Assembly: GCA_003576695.1 (NCBI GenBank)
Contig: QOZQ01000003.1
Coordinates: forward strand, 463,500 to 527,499
Reading direction: 5' to 3'
Length of the DNA: 64,000 nucleotides
Origin: Taklimakanibacter lacteus
GTDB taxonomy: Bacteria > Pseudomonadota > Alphaproteobacteria > Rhizobiales > Aestuariivirgaceae
Part shown: piece after piece, positions 9,764 through 17,258 of the stretch
How positions within the stretch are numbered: the first letter of the stretch is position 1
Layout of the letters: each line of letters starts with the position of its first letter
Program-made: the position numbers and the translations under genes
Notes under the pieces: generated by a model
The model's input: the letters and a program-made list of their open reading frames with translations, nothing else
Databases searched by the model: none
Told to the model about the DNA's origin: nothing

Positions 9764-10525
9764 ATGGCCAATCATCTGACAGCGACGCGCGGGGAATGGC
9801 TCAAGGCGCGGCTCGATCTCCTGAAGGCGGAGAAGGAGCATACCAGGCAGGGCGATGAGCTGGCGCGCCGCCGCCAGGAGCTGCCCTGGGTCAGGATCGA
9901 CAAGCCCTATATGTTCGAGACCGACAAGGGCGTGGTGGCGCTTCAGGATCTGTTCCAGGGCCGCTCGCAGCTCCTCGTCTATCACTTCATGTTCGGTCCC
10001 GATTACAAGGCAGGCTGCCCGTCCTGCTCGGCGATCGCCGATGGCTTCAACGGCTTTGCCGTGCATCTGGCGCAGCATGACGTCATGCTCTGGGCGGTGT
10101 CGCGCGCATCCTTCGCCAGGCTCAAGGCCTACAGGCAGCGGCTGGGATGGACCTTCCCCTGGGCGTCCTCGCTGGGCGGCGACTTCAATTTCGATTTCAA
10201 TGTCTCCTTCACCGAAGCGCAGCAGCGCGATGGCATCGAGTACAATTATGTGCGCGAGCCCGGATGGAAAAAGACGGACGGTGCAGGGGAGGTTTCCAGG
10301 CACGCGGCGATGGCGGGAACCGATGCCGCGGCGTTTACACGCGAAAGGCCGGGCATGAGCAGCTTTATCCGCGCGGACGACGTCATCTATCACACCTATT
10401 CCGCCTTTGCGCGCGGGCTGGATGGTCTGTGGGGCATGTATCAGTGGCTCGACCGCGCGCCTCTCGGGCGCAACGAGGAGGGCGGCCTGTGGTGGCGCCG
10501 CCACGATGAATATGGAAAGGCTTGA
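9764..10525 (+). CDS. DUF899 (thioredoxin-like) family protein
   Basis: Member of the DUF899 thioredoxin-fold family (253 aa; typical length 230-270). Diagnostic segments are the N-terminal RRQELPWVRIDKPYMF, LYVYHFMF-like LLVYHFMFGPDYKAGCPSCS (the CxxC at about 86-89 sits where thioredoxins keep theirs), the strand WAVSRASFARLKAYRQRLGW, SLGGDFNFDFNVSF, and the C-terminal GLDGLWGMYQWLDRAP. Function is unknown; a redox or peroxidase-like role is inferred from the fold. Start ATG follows AAAGGAGACGACG. Third gene of the operon. Confidence 0.88.
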   Translation: MANHLTATRGEWLKARLDLLKAEKEHTRQGDELARRRQELPWVRIDKPYMFETDKGVVALQDLFQGRSQLLVYHFMFGPDYKAGCPSCSAIADGFNGFAVHLAQHDVMLWAVSRASFARLKAYRQRLGWTFPWASSLGGDFNFDFNVSFTEAQQRDGIEYNYVREPGWKKTDGAGEVSRHAAMAGTDAAAFTRERPGMSSFIRADDVIYHTYSAFARGLDGLWGMYQWLDRAPLGRNEEGGLWWRRHDEYGKA

Positions 10526-10539
10526 AGGGAGATAGATAT

Positions 10540-10956
10540 ATGAGCAAGTCCTATACTGGCGGCTGCGCCTGTGGCGCCATCCGCTATGAGATCTCAAGCG
10601 AGCCCCTGGCGATGGTCGATTGCCAGTGCCGCCACTGCCAGCAAAGGAGCGGCACGGGGCATGGATCATACCTGACCTTCCCGAGCGTGAAGGATGTGAA
10701 GGTCTCGGGCGCGGCAGCGCAATGGGACATTGCCGGCGACAGCGGCAATGTGAAGACGCATTGCTTCTGCCCCACTTGCGGAACCCCCGTCTATCTGAGT
10801 TTTTCGGCGATGCCCGACTTCTTCACCATCCATGCGGGAAGCCTCGATGATCCTGCCCGCTACAAGCCGCAAGTGATAACCTATACAGTGAGCAGCCAGG
10901 TTTGGGATCACGTCGATCCGGCTTTGCCCAAATTCGACAGGATGCCGCCGATATAG
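10540..10956 (+). CDS. GFA family (glutathione-dependent formaldehyde-activating enzyme-like) protein
   Basis: Zinc-binding Gfa/CENP-V-fold protein (138 aa). The two zinc knuckles are visible: GGCACGAIRYE near 10-16 with DCQCRHCQQRSG (Cys at about 33, 35 and 38), and FCPTCGTPVY (about 76-85). The original Gfa accelerates the formaldehyde-glutathione adduct, but most family members have no proven reaction. ATG at 10540 is supported by GGGAGATA; a TTG at 10522 overlapping the DUF899 stop is possible. Last gene of the operon; a perfect hairpin follows immediately. Confidence 0.85.
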   Translation: MSKSYTGGCACGAIRYEISSEPLAMVDCQCRHCQQRSGTGHGSYLTFPSVKDVKVSGAAAQWDIAGDSGNVKTHCFCPTCGTPVYLSFSAMPDFFTIHAGSLDDPARYKPQVITYTVSSQVWDHVDPALPKFDRMPPI

Positions 10957-10963
10957 GCGAGGA

Positions 10964-10986
10964 ATGCCGGGATGTCATCCCGGCAT
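10964..10986. terminator. Bidirectional terminator hairpin
   Basis: Perfect 10-bp stem ATGCCGGGAT (10964-10973) / ATCCCGGCAT (10977-10986) with a 3-base loop, placed between the convergent GFA and MDR genes and overlapping the last codons of the latter. There is no long T-tract, so it may act with Rho or simply stabilise 3' ends. Confidence 0.6.
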
Positions 10987-12021
10987 CTTCACGACGATCT
11001 TGCCGAACGGGCCGCGCGCCAGGTGATCGAGGGCCTGGGGGAAGTCGGCCAGTTCATATTCGGCATCGATCACCGGCTTGAGGCCGGTGCGGTCGACGGC
11101 GCGCACCAGCCCCTCAAGCCCGCTGCGATGGCCGACCTGGATACCGTCCACCGTCAGGCGCTTGAGCGCCAAGGGCAGGAAATGGCCCGAGATGTCGAAG
11201 CCTTCCAGCACACCGATGAGCGAAATGCGCCCGGACACCGCCGCTGCCTTGAGCGACTGGCCGAGATGCGCGCCGCCGACGATTTCAAGGATCTGATCGA
11301 CACCGCGATCGCCCGTCAGGTGATACACCGCCTCCACCCAGTCTTCCTTCTTGCGGTTGATGCCATAGGTGGCGCCGAGCGCCTTGGCGCGCGCGAGCTT
11401 GTCGTCATCGCCCGAGACCACGAAGACCTCGGCGCCATGGGCGCGCGCGAGCTGCAGACCGAAGAGCGCCACGCCGCCCGTGCCCTGCACCAGCACGGTC
11501 TGGCCGGCATGGATATGTCCGCGCTCGACCAGCGCCGTCCAGGCGGTGAGGCCGGCGCAAGGCAGCGTGCTCGCTTCGGCATCATTCAGGCTCTCCGGCG
11601 CCTTCACCGCCCAATCCTCATCGAGCAGGACATATTTCGAAAGAACGCCTTGCATGGCGCCGCCGAGCGCCAGGGAGTTCGGCTCGCGCGCGGTGCCAAA
11701 TCCGGACCCATCGATCCAGCCCGGAATGAAGGTCGAGATCACCCGGTCGCCCGCCTTGAAGCGGCTGACATCGCCACCGGTTGCAACCACCATGCCCGCA
11801 GCATCGGAAGCCGGCACGAAAGGCTCGCTGCCGGGTGAAAAGCCGAGGCCCTCATCGATGACAAGCAGGTCGCGATAATTGAGCGAGACGGCGGAGACTT
11901 TCACCAGGATCTCAGCCGGCCCGGGAGCAGGGACGGCGGCAGAGCGCAAATCGAGATTGTCCCGCCCGATTGCCTTGAGCGTCCAGCGCTTCATCGTGCT
12001 CGCCTTCACATGCTGATTCAT
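10975..12021 (-). CDS. Zinc-independent MDR alcohol dehydrogenase/quinone reductase-like protein
   Basis: Medium-chain dehydrogenase/reductase (348 aa). GroES-like N-terminus has the SLNYRDLLVIDEGLG pattern of the zinc-less quinone-oxidoreductase and NAD(P)-alcohol-dehydrogenase group (the usual catalytic Cys/His ligands are not in place). The nucleotide-binding motif is QGTGGVALFGLQLARAHGA at about 166-184. The ATG at 12021 follows GGAGGCGAAAACC; a further in-frame ATG occurs 10 codons later. It is divergent from a LysR regulator 110 bp away that probably controls it. Substrate not predictable. Confidence 0.85.
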   Translation of the reverse strand: MNQHVKASTMKRWTLKAIGRDNLDLRSAAVPAPGPAEILVKVSAVSLNYRDLLVIDEGLGFSPGSEPFVPASDAAGMVVATGGDVSRFKAGDRVISTFIPGWIDGSGFGTAREPNSLALGGAMQGVLSKYVLLDEDWAVKAPESLNDAEASTLPCAGLTAWTALVERGHIHAGQTVLVQGTGGVALFGLQLARAHGAEVFVVSGDDDKLARAKALGATYGINRKKEDWVEAVYHLTGDRGVDQILEIVGGAHLGQSLKAAAVSGRISLIGVLEGFDISGHFLPLALKRLTVDGIQVGHRSGLEGLVRAVDRTGLKPVIDAEYELADFPQALDHLARGPFGKIVVKMPG

Positions 12022-12131
12022 GGTTTTCGCCTCCGTTGGATGAGAGGTCGGCAGCATATTCGCGCTTGTGGAGTTGCAGTGCGGGAAGTTTTTCCGCTAA
12101 ATGTATCCTTCAAATCTACAATGATAGAGTC
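12022..12131. promoter_or_regulatory. Divergent promoter region, MDR gene / lysR gene
   Basis: 110-bp spacer between divergent genes. An imperfect dyad TATC-N15-GATA (12104-12126) and a GCGG...CCGC dyad near 12082-12097 are candidate LysR-type binding sites. Neither is a textbook T-N11-A box, so confidence is low. Confidence 0.35.
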
Positions 12132-13031
12132 ATGACCGACACGCTGAGCGGCATTCGCGAATTCGTCACTGTGGTGGAAGCGGGCAGTTTCGCCGCGGCA
12201 GCCCAGCGTCTCAATGTGTCGCGCTCGGCCGTCGGCAAGGCGGTGGCGCGGCTCGAGGCGCGGCTTGGCGTGCGGCTGTGCCACCGCACGACGCGGGTCT
12301 TGAGCCTGACCGAGGATGGGCTTGCCTATCATGAGCGTTGCCTGCGCGCCCTCAAGGAGCTGGAAGCGGCTGAGCTGGCGCTCGAATCCGGCCGCCTGGA
12401 ACCGGCGGGCAAGGTGCGCGTCACGCTGCCGGTCGCCTTCGGCCGCCACTGCGCGGCGCCGGTTCTTTTCGATGTGGCGCGCCGGCATCCGGCGCTGGTG
12501 CTGGAGATCGCCTTCACCGACCGGCCGATCGATCTCATCGAGGAGGGTTATGATCTTGCTGTGCGCAACGGTGAGCTGCCCGATGATCCCGCCTTGATGA
12601 CGCGTGCGCTGGCGCGGCAGCGCATGACGGTCTGCGCATCGCCCGCTTATCTCGAAAGACATGGCCGTCCCGCCACCCTCAACGACCTCGCCGTGCATCA
12701 GGCGATCGACTATGCCAATCCGCGCCATACCAGAAGCTGGCTGTTTCCCGGCGAGCAGGGGAGGCTGGACGAGATCGCCATGAAGGGGCGTATCAGGCTC
12801 GATGACCTCGAAGCCATCAGCGATGCCGCCGTTGCCGGGCTTGGTCTCGCCTGGCTGCCCTGCTGGCTGATCCGCGCGCGTGTTGCGCAGGGCGAGCTTG
12901 TCCGGCTGTTCGACGAACCCGGAAGCGAGTTCACCAGCTCGGCCTTGTGGCCGCGCGCACCGTTCCTGCCGTTGCGCGTGCGGGTCCTCATCGATGCCTT
13001 GGCGGCGCGCCTGCCGGCGATGATGGACTGA
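12132..13031 (+). CDS. LysR-family transcriptional regulator
   Basis: LysR-type regulator (299 aa). The N-terminal winged HTH reads FVTVVEAGSFAAAAQRLNVSRSAVGKAVARLEARLG, followed by the TTRVLSLTEDG wing. The periplasmic-binding-like effector domain starts about residue 90 (KVRVTLPVAFGRHCAAPVL) and continues through FTDRPIDLIEEGYDLAVRNG to AVAGLGLAWLPCWL. It belongs to the CrgA/AaeR-like subgroup that normally regulates an adjacent divergent oxidoreductase, here the MDR gene. The ATG at 12132 is chosen because the HTH begins right after it. Confidence 0.92.
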   Translation: MTDTLSGIREFVTVVEAGSFAAAAQRLNVSRSAVGKAVARLEARLGVRLCHRTTRVLSLTEDGLAYHERCLRALKELEAAELALESGRLEPAGKVRVTLPVAFGRHCAAPVLFDVARRHPALVLEIAFTDRPIDLIEEGYDLAVRNGELPDDPALMTRALARQRMTVCASPAYLERHGRPATLNDLAVHQAIDYANPRHTRSWLFPGEQGRLDEIAMKGRIRLDDLEAISDAAVAGLGLAWLPCWLIRARVAQGELVRLFDEPGSEFTSSALWPRAPFLPLRVRVLIDALAARLPAMMD

Positions 13032-13107
13032 TGCCGCGGACGATCGACGTCAGTCACCTGGCGAATATCCCATGCCGGACTTTTAGAGCAGGTTGAAATC
13101 TTCCCGC

Positions 13108-13130
13108 CTTGACGGCTGGACTTGACGGCT
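13108..13130 (+). repeat. Direct repeat CTTGACGGCT x2
   Basis: CTTGACGGCT occurs at 13108-13117 and 13121-13130 (13-bp period), 70-92 bp upstream of the FAD monooxygenase start. It could be a regulator half-site pair or contain a -35 element (TTGACG). No matching -10 is obvious. Confidence 0.35.
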
Positions 13131-13199
13131 CGTTATCTTGAGATGGTGCGCAATATTCATATAGACTTTTCCTGGAGACATTCCGGTCAGGGAGAGACG

Positions 13200-14453
13200 A
13201 TGAAGCTTCTGATCATCGGCGGCGGGATTGGCGGCCTGGTGACGGCGCTGGCGCTCAACCGGGCAGGCGTCGATGTCGAGGTCTTCGAGCAGTCGCAGGA
13301 GCTGCGCGAGTTGGGCGTCGGCATCAATCTCCTGCCGCATGCGGTCAAGGAGCTGGCGGAGCACGGTTTGCTGCCGGCGCTCGATGCTGCCGGGATCCGC
13401 ACCCGCGAGCTGATCTACACCAACCGGCTGGGCCAGGTGGTATGGCGCGAATTGCGCGGCCTCGATGCGGGCTATGAGGTGCCGCAATTCAGCATCCACC
13501 GCGGCAAGCTGCATGGCGTCCTGCTGGGCGCCGTTCTCGAGCGCCTGGGCGCCGGGCGGCTGCACACGGATCGCCGGCTGGTCGATCTCGCCGAAGGCGA
13601 CGGGCGCGTGACGGCACGGTTCGAAAGCCGCTCGCAAGGCGGACGTGTCGAAGCGGCGGGCGACGGTCTGATCGGCGCCGATGGCATCCACTCGCGCGTG
13701 CGCAGCATCTTCTACCCGCAAGAGGGGCCATTGCTGTGGAGCGGCATCATGCTGTGGCGCGGCGCCACCGAATGGCCGGTCCATGGCGATGGCCGCACCA
13801 TGATGATCGCCGGCGGCAATGCGGCGAAATTCGTCTTCTATCCGATCCATTCCGATCCGGCGCGCCCCGCGACGCGCCTGACCAACTGGGCCATCATGGC
13901 GCGCATCGCCGATGGTTCGGGCCCGCCGCCGCGCCGCGAGGACTGGAATGCCACCGCGCGGCCGCAGGAGGTGCAGGCCTTCGTCGCCGACAGCTTCCGC
14001 CTGGGCTTTGTCGAGCCGGCCAGGATCATCGAGGCCACCGGCACTTTCTATGAATATCCCAATTGCGACCGCGATCCGGTGGCATGCTGGTCCTTCGGCC
14101 GCACGACCCTGCTGGGCGATGCGGCACATCCGATGTATCCGGTCGGCAGCAATGGCGCCAGCCAGGCGATCCTCGACGCCGCGGCTCTGGCGCGCCACCT
14201 GACGGCGATGCCGGATGTGGCGGAAGCCTTCGCCGCCTATGACGCCGAACGCCGGCCAATGACGGCGGAGATCGTGCGCAACAACCGGCGCGGCGGACCG
14301 GAAGGCGTCATCGACCTGGTCGAGGCCCGCGCGCCCGAAGGCTTCGATGATATCGAGGATGTCGCAAGCTTTGCCGAGCGCGAGGCGATCGTGCGCGGCT
14401 ATGCATCGCTCGCGGGCTATAGCCGCGAGCAGGTCAATCTCGGGCGGCGCTGA
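13200..14453 (+). CDS. FAD-dependent aromatic monooxygenase-like protein
   Basis: Class A flavoprotein monooxygenase (417 aa), the p-hydroxybenzoate/salicylate hydroxylase group that inserts oxygen into aromatic rings with NAD(P)H. Dinucleotide motif LLIIGGGIGGLVTALALNRAG is at 3-23, the DG motif GADGIHSRVR near 160, and the second FAD motif LLGDAAHPMYPVGSNGASQAI near 303. The ATG at 13200 follows GGGAGAGACG. It stands alone after the LysR gene, so the substrate cannot be inferred from neighbours. Residues beyond 350 lack the extra C-terminal domain of phenol hydroxylases. Confidence 0.87.
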   Translation: MKLLIIGGGIGGLVTALALNRAGVDVEVFEQSQELRELGVGINLLPHAVKELAEHGLLPALDAAGIRTRELIYTNRLGQVVWRELRGLDAGYEVPQFSIHRGKLHGVLLGAVLERLGAGRLHTDRRLVDLAEGDGRVTARFESRSQGGRVEAAGDGLIGADGIHSRVRSIFYPQEGPLLWSGIMLWRGATEWPVHGDGRTMMIAGGNAAKFVFYPIHSDPARPATRLTNWAIMARIADGSGPPPRREDWNATARPQEVQAFVADSFRLGFVEPARIIEATGTFYEYPNCDRDPVACWSFGRTTLLGDAAHPMYPVGSNGASQAILDAAALARHLTAMPDVAEAFAAYDAERRPMTAEIVRNNRRGGPEGVIDLVEARAPEGFDDIEDVASFAEREAIVRGYASLAGYSREQVNLGRR

Positions 14454-14493
14454 ATCAGCAACGCCGCCTCTGACCGCAAAGGTCCCCGCTCGC

Positions 14494-15030
14494 TTAGTCG
14501 ATGATTACCGACGCCTTGACCTGCCACTTGCGCGAGGGATGGCTGTCGCAAGTGAACTGCAGCGCCGTCACATTGTTGGCGGTGCTGACGCCGCCGGCGA
14601 TGGTCAGGCACTTGCCGGTCTGCACATTCTGGATCTGGAAGCCGCTGCCCACCCGGTTGATGCGCCAGCGGCGCGACGGATGGCTGTCGCAATTGAACTG
14701 CAGCGCCGTCACATTGTTCTCGGTGCTGACGCCGCCGGCGATGGTCAGGCATTTGCCGGTCTGCAGATTCTTGATCTGGAAGGCGCTGCCCATGCGCACC
14801 AGCCGCCAGCGCCGCGAGGGATGGCTGTCGCAGGTGAATTGCAGCGCCTCGACATTGTTGTCGGTGCTCATCCCACCGGCAATCGTCAGGCATTTGCTGG
14901 TCTGCATGTTGATCAGCATCACCTGATCGGTCGCGGCAAGCGAGCGATCAGGGACGCCGTTGGCGAGCAGCAAGGCCGATCCCAACAGGCCGGCCGTGAA
15001 GAAAAGACGAGCACGCACATGATTGGTCAT
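14494..15030 (-). CDS. Secreted ricin-type beta-trefoil lectin-like protein
   Basis: Exported 178-aa protein: signal peptide (about 1-33, hydrophobic LFFTAGLLGSALLLANG) followed by nothing but three 47-residue repeats starting near residues 40, 87 and 134. Each repeat contains KCLTIAGG, STxNNVxALQ, CDSHPSR and a Trp two residues later. Three such repeats make exactly one beta-trefoil, the fold of ricin-B carbohydrate-binding domains; the usual QxW motif is replaced by RRWR or RKW. Two cysteines per repeat probably form disulfides. No enzymatic domain is attached, so a periplasmic or secreted carbohydrate-binding role is inferred. Confidence 0.8.
   Translation of the reverse strand: MTNHVRARLFFTAGLLGSALLLANGVPDRSLAATDQVMLINMQTSKCLTIAGGMSTDNNVEALQFTCDSHPSRRWRLVRMGSAFQIKNLQTGKCLTIAGGVSTENNVTALQFNCDSHPSRRWRINRVGSGFQIQNVQTGKCLTIAGGVSTANNVTALQFTCDSHPSRKWQVKASVIID
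14497..14913 (-). repeat. Three 141-bp tandem repeats coding the beta-trefoil
   Basis: The DNA coding residues 40-178 of the lectin is a three-fold tandem repeat with 141-bp (47-codon) period. GCCGGCGATGGTCAG-type blocks recur with few changes in each copy, so the duplication is either recent or kept homogeneous. Confidence 0.8.
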
Positions 15031-15074
15031 GATCTTTCTCCTACCGACGCTGTTGAAGTTTGAGATGAAGGCCG

Positions 15075-15228
15075 CTATTCGAGCGGCTCAGGAGCGCTGA
15101 AGTCCTTGATGAAGGCCTTGTGCTGGTCCGGCACCTTCTAGAACTGGACGAGCTTTATCGACTTGGTCGGCGGCTAAAGCCGGGCTCAAGGCGATCAGCA
15201 AAGCAAGCACGAGAGCACATTTCCGCAT
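15075..15228 (-). pseudogene. Small secreted-protein remnant (frameshifted)
   Basis: From the ATG at 15228 (good Shine-Dalgarno GAGGAGGACACC) a signal peptide MRKCALVLALLIALSPALA is encoded, and that frame stops at 15088 after 46 codons. A second frame through the same stretch reads SIKLVQF, an amber codon, then KVPDQHKAFIKDFSAPEPLE and a stop at 15075, which looks more protein-like than the first frame. This suggests a short exported protein broken by a frameshift and a TAG. It could alternatively be an intact 46-aa secreted peptide. The rest of the 15031-15383 spacer appears empty. Confidence 0.4.
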
Positions 15229-15383
15229 GGTGTCCTCCTCGGGATTTCCGGGCGTGCTTGAAACACTGGGCGGATCCTATGTACGAAGCCGGGAGGCGTC
15301 GGTGCGAATAGTCACATCGGCAGTCTTATTTTGGGTCTCCCGCCGGGCTAATTGAAGCCAAATTCTCGTGGTGATGATTCGGG

Positions 15384-16586
15384 ATGGCTCATATGACTCG
15401 CAGTTTTCGTCTTCAGATAGGCCTTGGGGCTCTGGCCCTCGCGGCCTTTCCGCTCGCCACGCCCGCTTTCGCTTCCTTCGAAAGCTGTGCCAAAAGCGTG
15501 CGCGCCCAGGTGCTGAAAGCCGGCATCCGTGCCGATATCGTCAACGCTGCTTTCAAGGGCATCACCTTCGATGAGAAAGCGGTGCGCTTCTCGCGCACCC
15601 AGCCCGAATACCGCCTGGCGATCTGGGACTACATGGCTTTTCTGGTCGACGATGCGCGCCTCGCCGATGGGGCGAAGATGCTGCGCGTGCATGACAAGAC
15701 CTTGCGCGCGGTCGAGCGGGCCTATGGCGTCGATCACTTCATTCTGGCGTCCCTCTGGGGCGTGGAAAGCGACTACGGCCAGGAAAAGGGCATCTTCTTC
15801 CTGCCGCATGCGCTGTCCAATGTCGCTTGCGCCGGCAAGAAGCCGGCCATGTTCACGGCCGAGCTGATCCAGGCTTTGCGCATCGTCCAGGCGGGCGACG
15901 TAAAGCTCTCCGACCTCAACGGCTCCTGGGCCGGCGCCTTCGGCCAGACGCAGTTCATGCCCTCGACCTATCGCAGGCTCGCCGTCGATTTCGATGGCGA
16001 CGGAAGGCGCGACACGATCCGCTCGGTGCCCGATGCGCTCGCTTCCGCCGCCAATTTCCTGAAAAAGGCCGGCTGGCAGTCGGGCCTGCCCTGGGGTTTC
16101 GAGGTGAAAGTTCCCGGCTCCTATTCAGGCTCGGTCGGCCGCTCGCGCAAGGCACCCATTGCCGCCTGGGCCAGGCAGGGCATCCTTCGCGCCGACGGCA
16201 AGGCGCTGCCGAGGAGCGGTTCCTACGGATTGATCAGGCCGGCCGGGCCCACGGGCCCTGCATTCCTCGTCTCGCGCAATTTCGATGTGCTCTTCTCCTA
16301 TAATGCGGCGGAAGCCTATGCGCTGGCGATCGGCCATCTGGCGGACCGGCTGAGGGGCGGCGGCGCGTTCAAGACCGCCTGGCCGACCGATGATCCGGGC
16401 CTCGACCGCGCGGATCGCAAGCGCCTGCAGGAGCTCCTCATCGCCAAGGGCTATTACCGGGGCGAAGCTGATGGCCGCATCGGCCCGCTGACTATCGTGG
16501 CGATCAAGGCAGCACAGAAGAAGGCAGGCCTCAAGCCAACCGGCCGGCCCGGCACGCGCATCCTGAAAGTTCTGGCGGGGAACTGA
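15384..16586 (+). CDS. Lytic murein transglycosylase, MltB family
   Basis: Periplasmic enzyme (400 aa) that cleaves peptidoglycan glycan strands to 1,6-anhydromuropeptides. Signal peptide about 1-30. SLT/MltB catalytic domain about 31-320 with the catalytic Glu in LWGVESDYGQ (E128), plus the family motifs SWAGAFGQTQFMPSTYRR and DFDGDGRRD, the latter a calcium-binding-like loop. A peptidoglycan-binding domain follows at about 335-398 (DRKRLQELLIAKGYYRGEADGRIGPLT). ATG codons at 15384 and 15393 are both possible. Not linked to other wall genes. Confidence 0.93.
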   Translation: MAHMTRSFRLQIGLGALALAAFPLATPAFASFESCAKSVRAQVLKAGIRADIVNAAFKGITFDEKAVRFSRTQPEYRLAIWDYMAFLVDDARLADGAKMLRVHDKTLRAVERAYGVDHFILASLWGVESDYGQEKGIFFLPHALSNVACAGKKPAMFTAELIQALRIVQAGDVKLSDLNGSWAGAFGQTQFMPSTYRRLAVDFDGDGRRDTIRSVPDALASAANFLKKAGWQSGLPWGFEVKVPGSYSGSVGRSRKAPIAAWARQGILRADGKALPRSGSYGLIRPAGPTGPAFLVSRNFDVLFSYNAAEAYALAIGHLADRLRGGGAFKTAWPTDDPGLDRADRKRLQELLIAKGYYRGEADGRIGPLTIVAIKAAQKKAGLKPTGRPGTRILKVLAGN

Positions 16587-16589
16587 CCG

Positions 16590-16721
16590 GCCGCGAAGAC
16601 GGATCACGCCTTGGGAGCGACCCGCACCAGGCTGGCGCAGCATATTTCCCCGCCATGTGCAGAAGCCTGCGGCGGTCTTGAACTCGCGGATTCTGGCAGG
16701 ATCGACGGTGACGGGCAGCAT
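16590..16721 (-). pseudogene. Possible N-terminal remnant of a YdeI/OmdA-like gene
   Basis: An ATG at 16721 opens MLPVTVDPARIREFKTAAGF, which closely resembles the start of YdeI/OmpD-associated proteins, but homology is lost after about 22 codons and the frame runs on antisense to mltB. It sits 10 bp downstream of the DoxX gene, so it may be the residue of a second gene of the MarR-controlled operon. Evidence is pattern resemblance only. Confidence 0.35.
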
Positions 16722-16730
16722 CGGCTGGCA

Positions 16731-17174
16731 TTATGGCTTGTTTCTCCTGATCGGGAACAGGGCACGCAACTGCGGATCACGCAGCCACAGGCCGCCCCAC
16801 ATGAAGAGGCCGAGATAGACGCCGAACAGGAGGTGGCTGAAGAGGGGATTGTCGACGCGCAGCTGCGTGGCGATCGCGCCGCCAAGCAGGCCGGTCATCC
16901 ATACCGCACCCAGCAGGCTGGTGCGCGGGATCACATAGAGCACCACGCCGATGATCTCGATGGCGGCGATGAGCGGCATATATTGCTTGGCCCAGCCGAG
17001 CTGCGCCAGATAAGCGTCGTTGGCATCGGGGAAGAACAGCTTGGGCGTGACCGAGGCAATGAGGATGAAGAGCACGAAGAGAATGCTGAGCACGCGACCG
17101 GTCAACACCATGGGCGTGGCCTTCATCTGGCGGCGCCAGCCGCCTGTCGCATTTGCCGAAGTTGCCTGTTGCAT
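16731..17174 (-). CDS. DoxX-like membrane protein
   Basis: Small membrane protein (147 aa) with four hydrophobic helices (about 21-43, 64-83, 88-108 and 114-133) and the DoxX-like pattern of TPKLFFPDANDAYLAQLGW in the first loop and RVDNPLFSHLLFGVYLGLFMWGGLW near the end. DoxX-like proteins are linked to membrane redox and thiol stress but have no proven activity here. The ATG at 17174 has AGGAGCTTTCCCC upstream. It is divergent from a MarR gene, with two palindromes between them, so MarR repression is very likely. Confidence 0.82.
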   Translation of the reverse strand: MQQATSANATGGWRRQMKATPMVLTGRVLSILFVLFILIASVTPKLFFPDANDAYLAQLGWAKQYMPLIAAIEIIGVVLYVIPRTSLLGAVWMTGLLGGAIATQLRVDNPLFSHLLFGVYLGLFMWGGLWLRDPQLRALFPIRRNKP

Positions 17175-17195
17175 GGGGAAAGCTCCTGTTGTCAT

Positions 17196-17215
17196 ATATC
17201 TTGTTGGCAAGATAA
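17196..17215. promoter_or_regulatory. MarR operator 1 (ATATCTTG-TTGG-CAAGATAA)
   Basis: Inverted repeat with 8-bp arms and a 4-bp spacer in the 84-bp doxX-like/marR spacer. Seven of eight arm positions are symmetric (ATATCTTG / CAAGATAa). Located 22 bp upstream of the DoxX start. Confidence 0.75.
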
Positions 17216-17227
17216 CTGGCATGAGAG

Positions 17228-17247
17228 ATATCTTGCTGTCAAGATAT
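17228..17247. promoter_or_regulatory. MarR operator 2 (ATATCTTG-CTGT-CAAGATAT)
   Basis: Perfect 8-bp inverted repeat with a 4-bp spacer, the same sequence as operator 1. The two centres are 32 bp apart, three helical turns, so two dimers would bind on the same face. It lies 12 bp upstream of the marR start, suggesting autorepression. Confidence 0.78.
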
Positions 17248-17258
17248 ATGAGGTGGCC

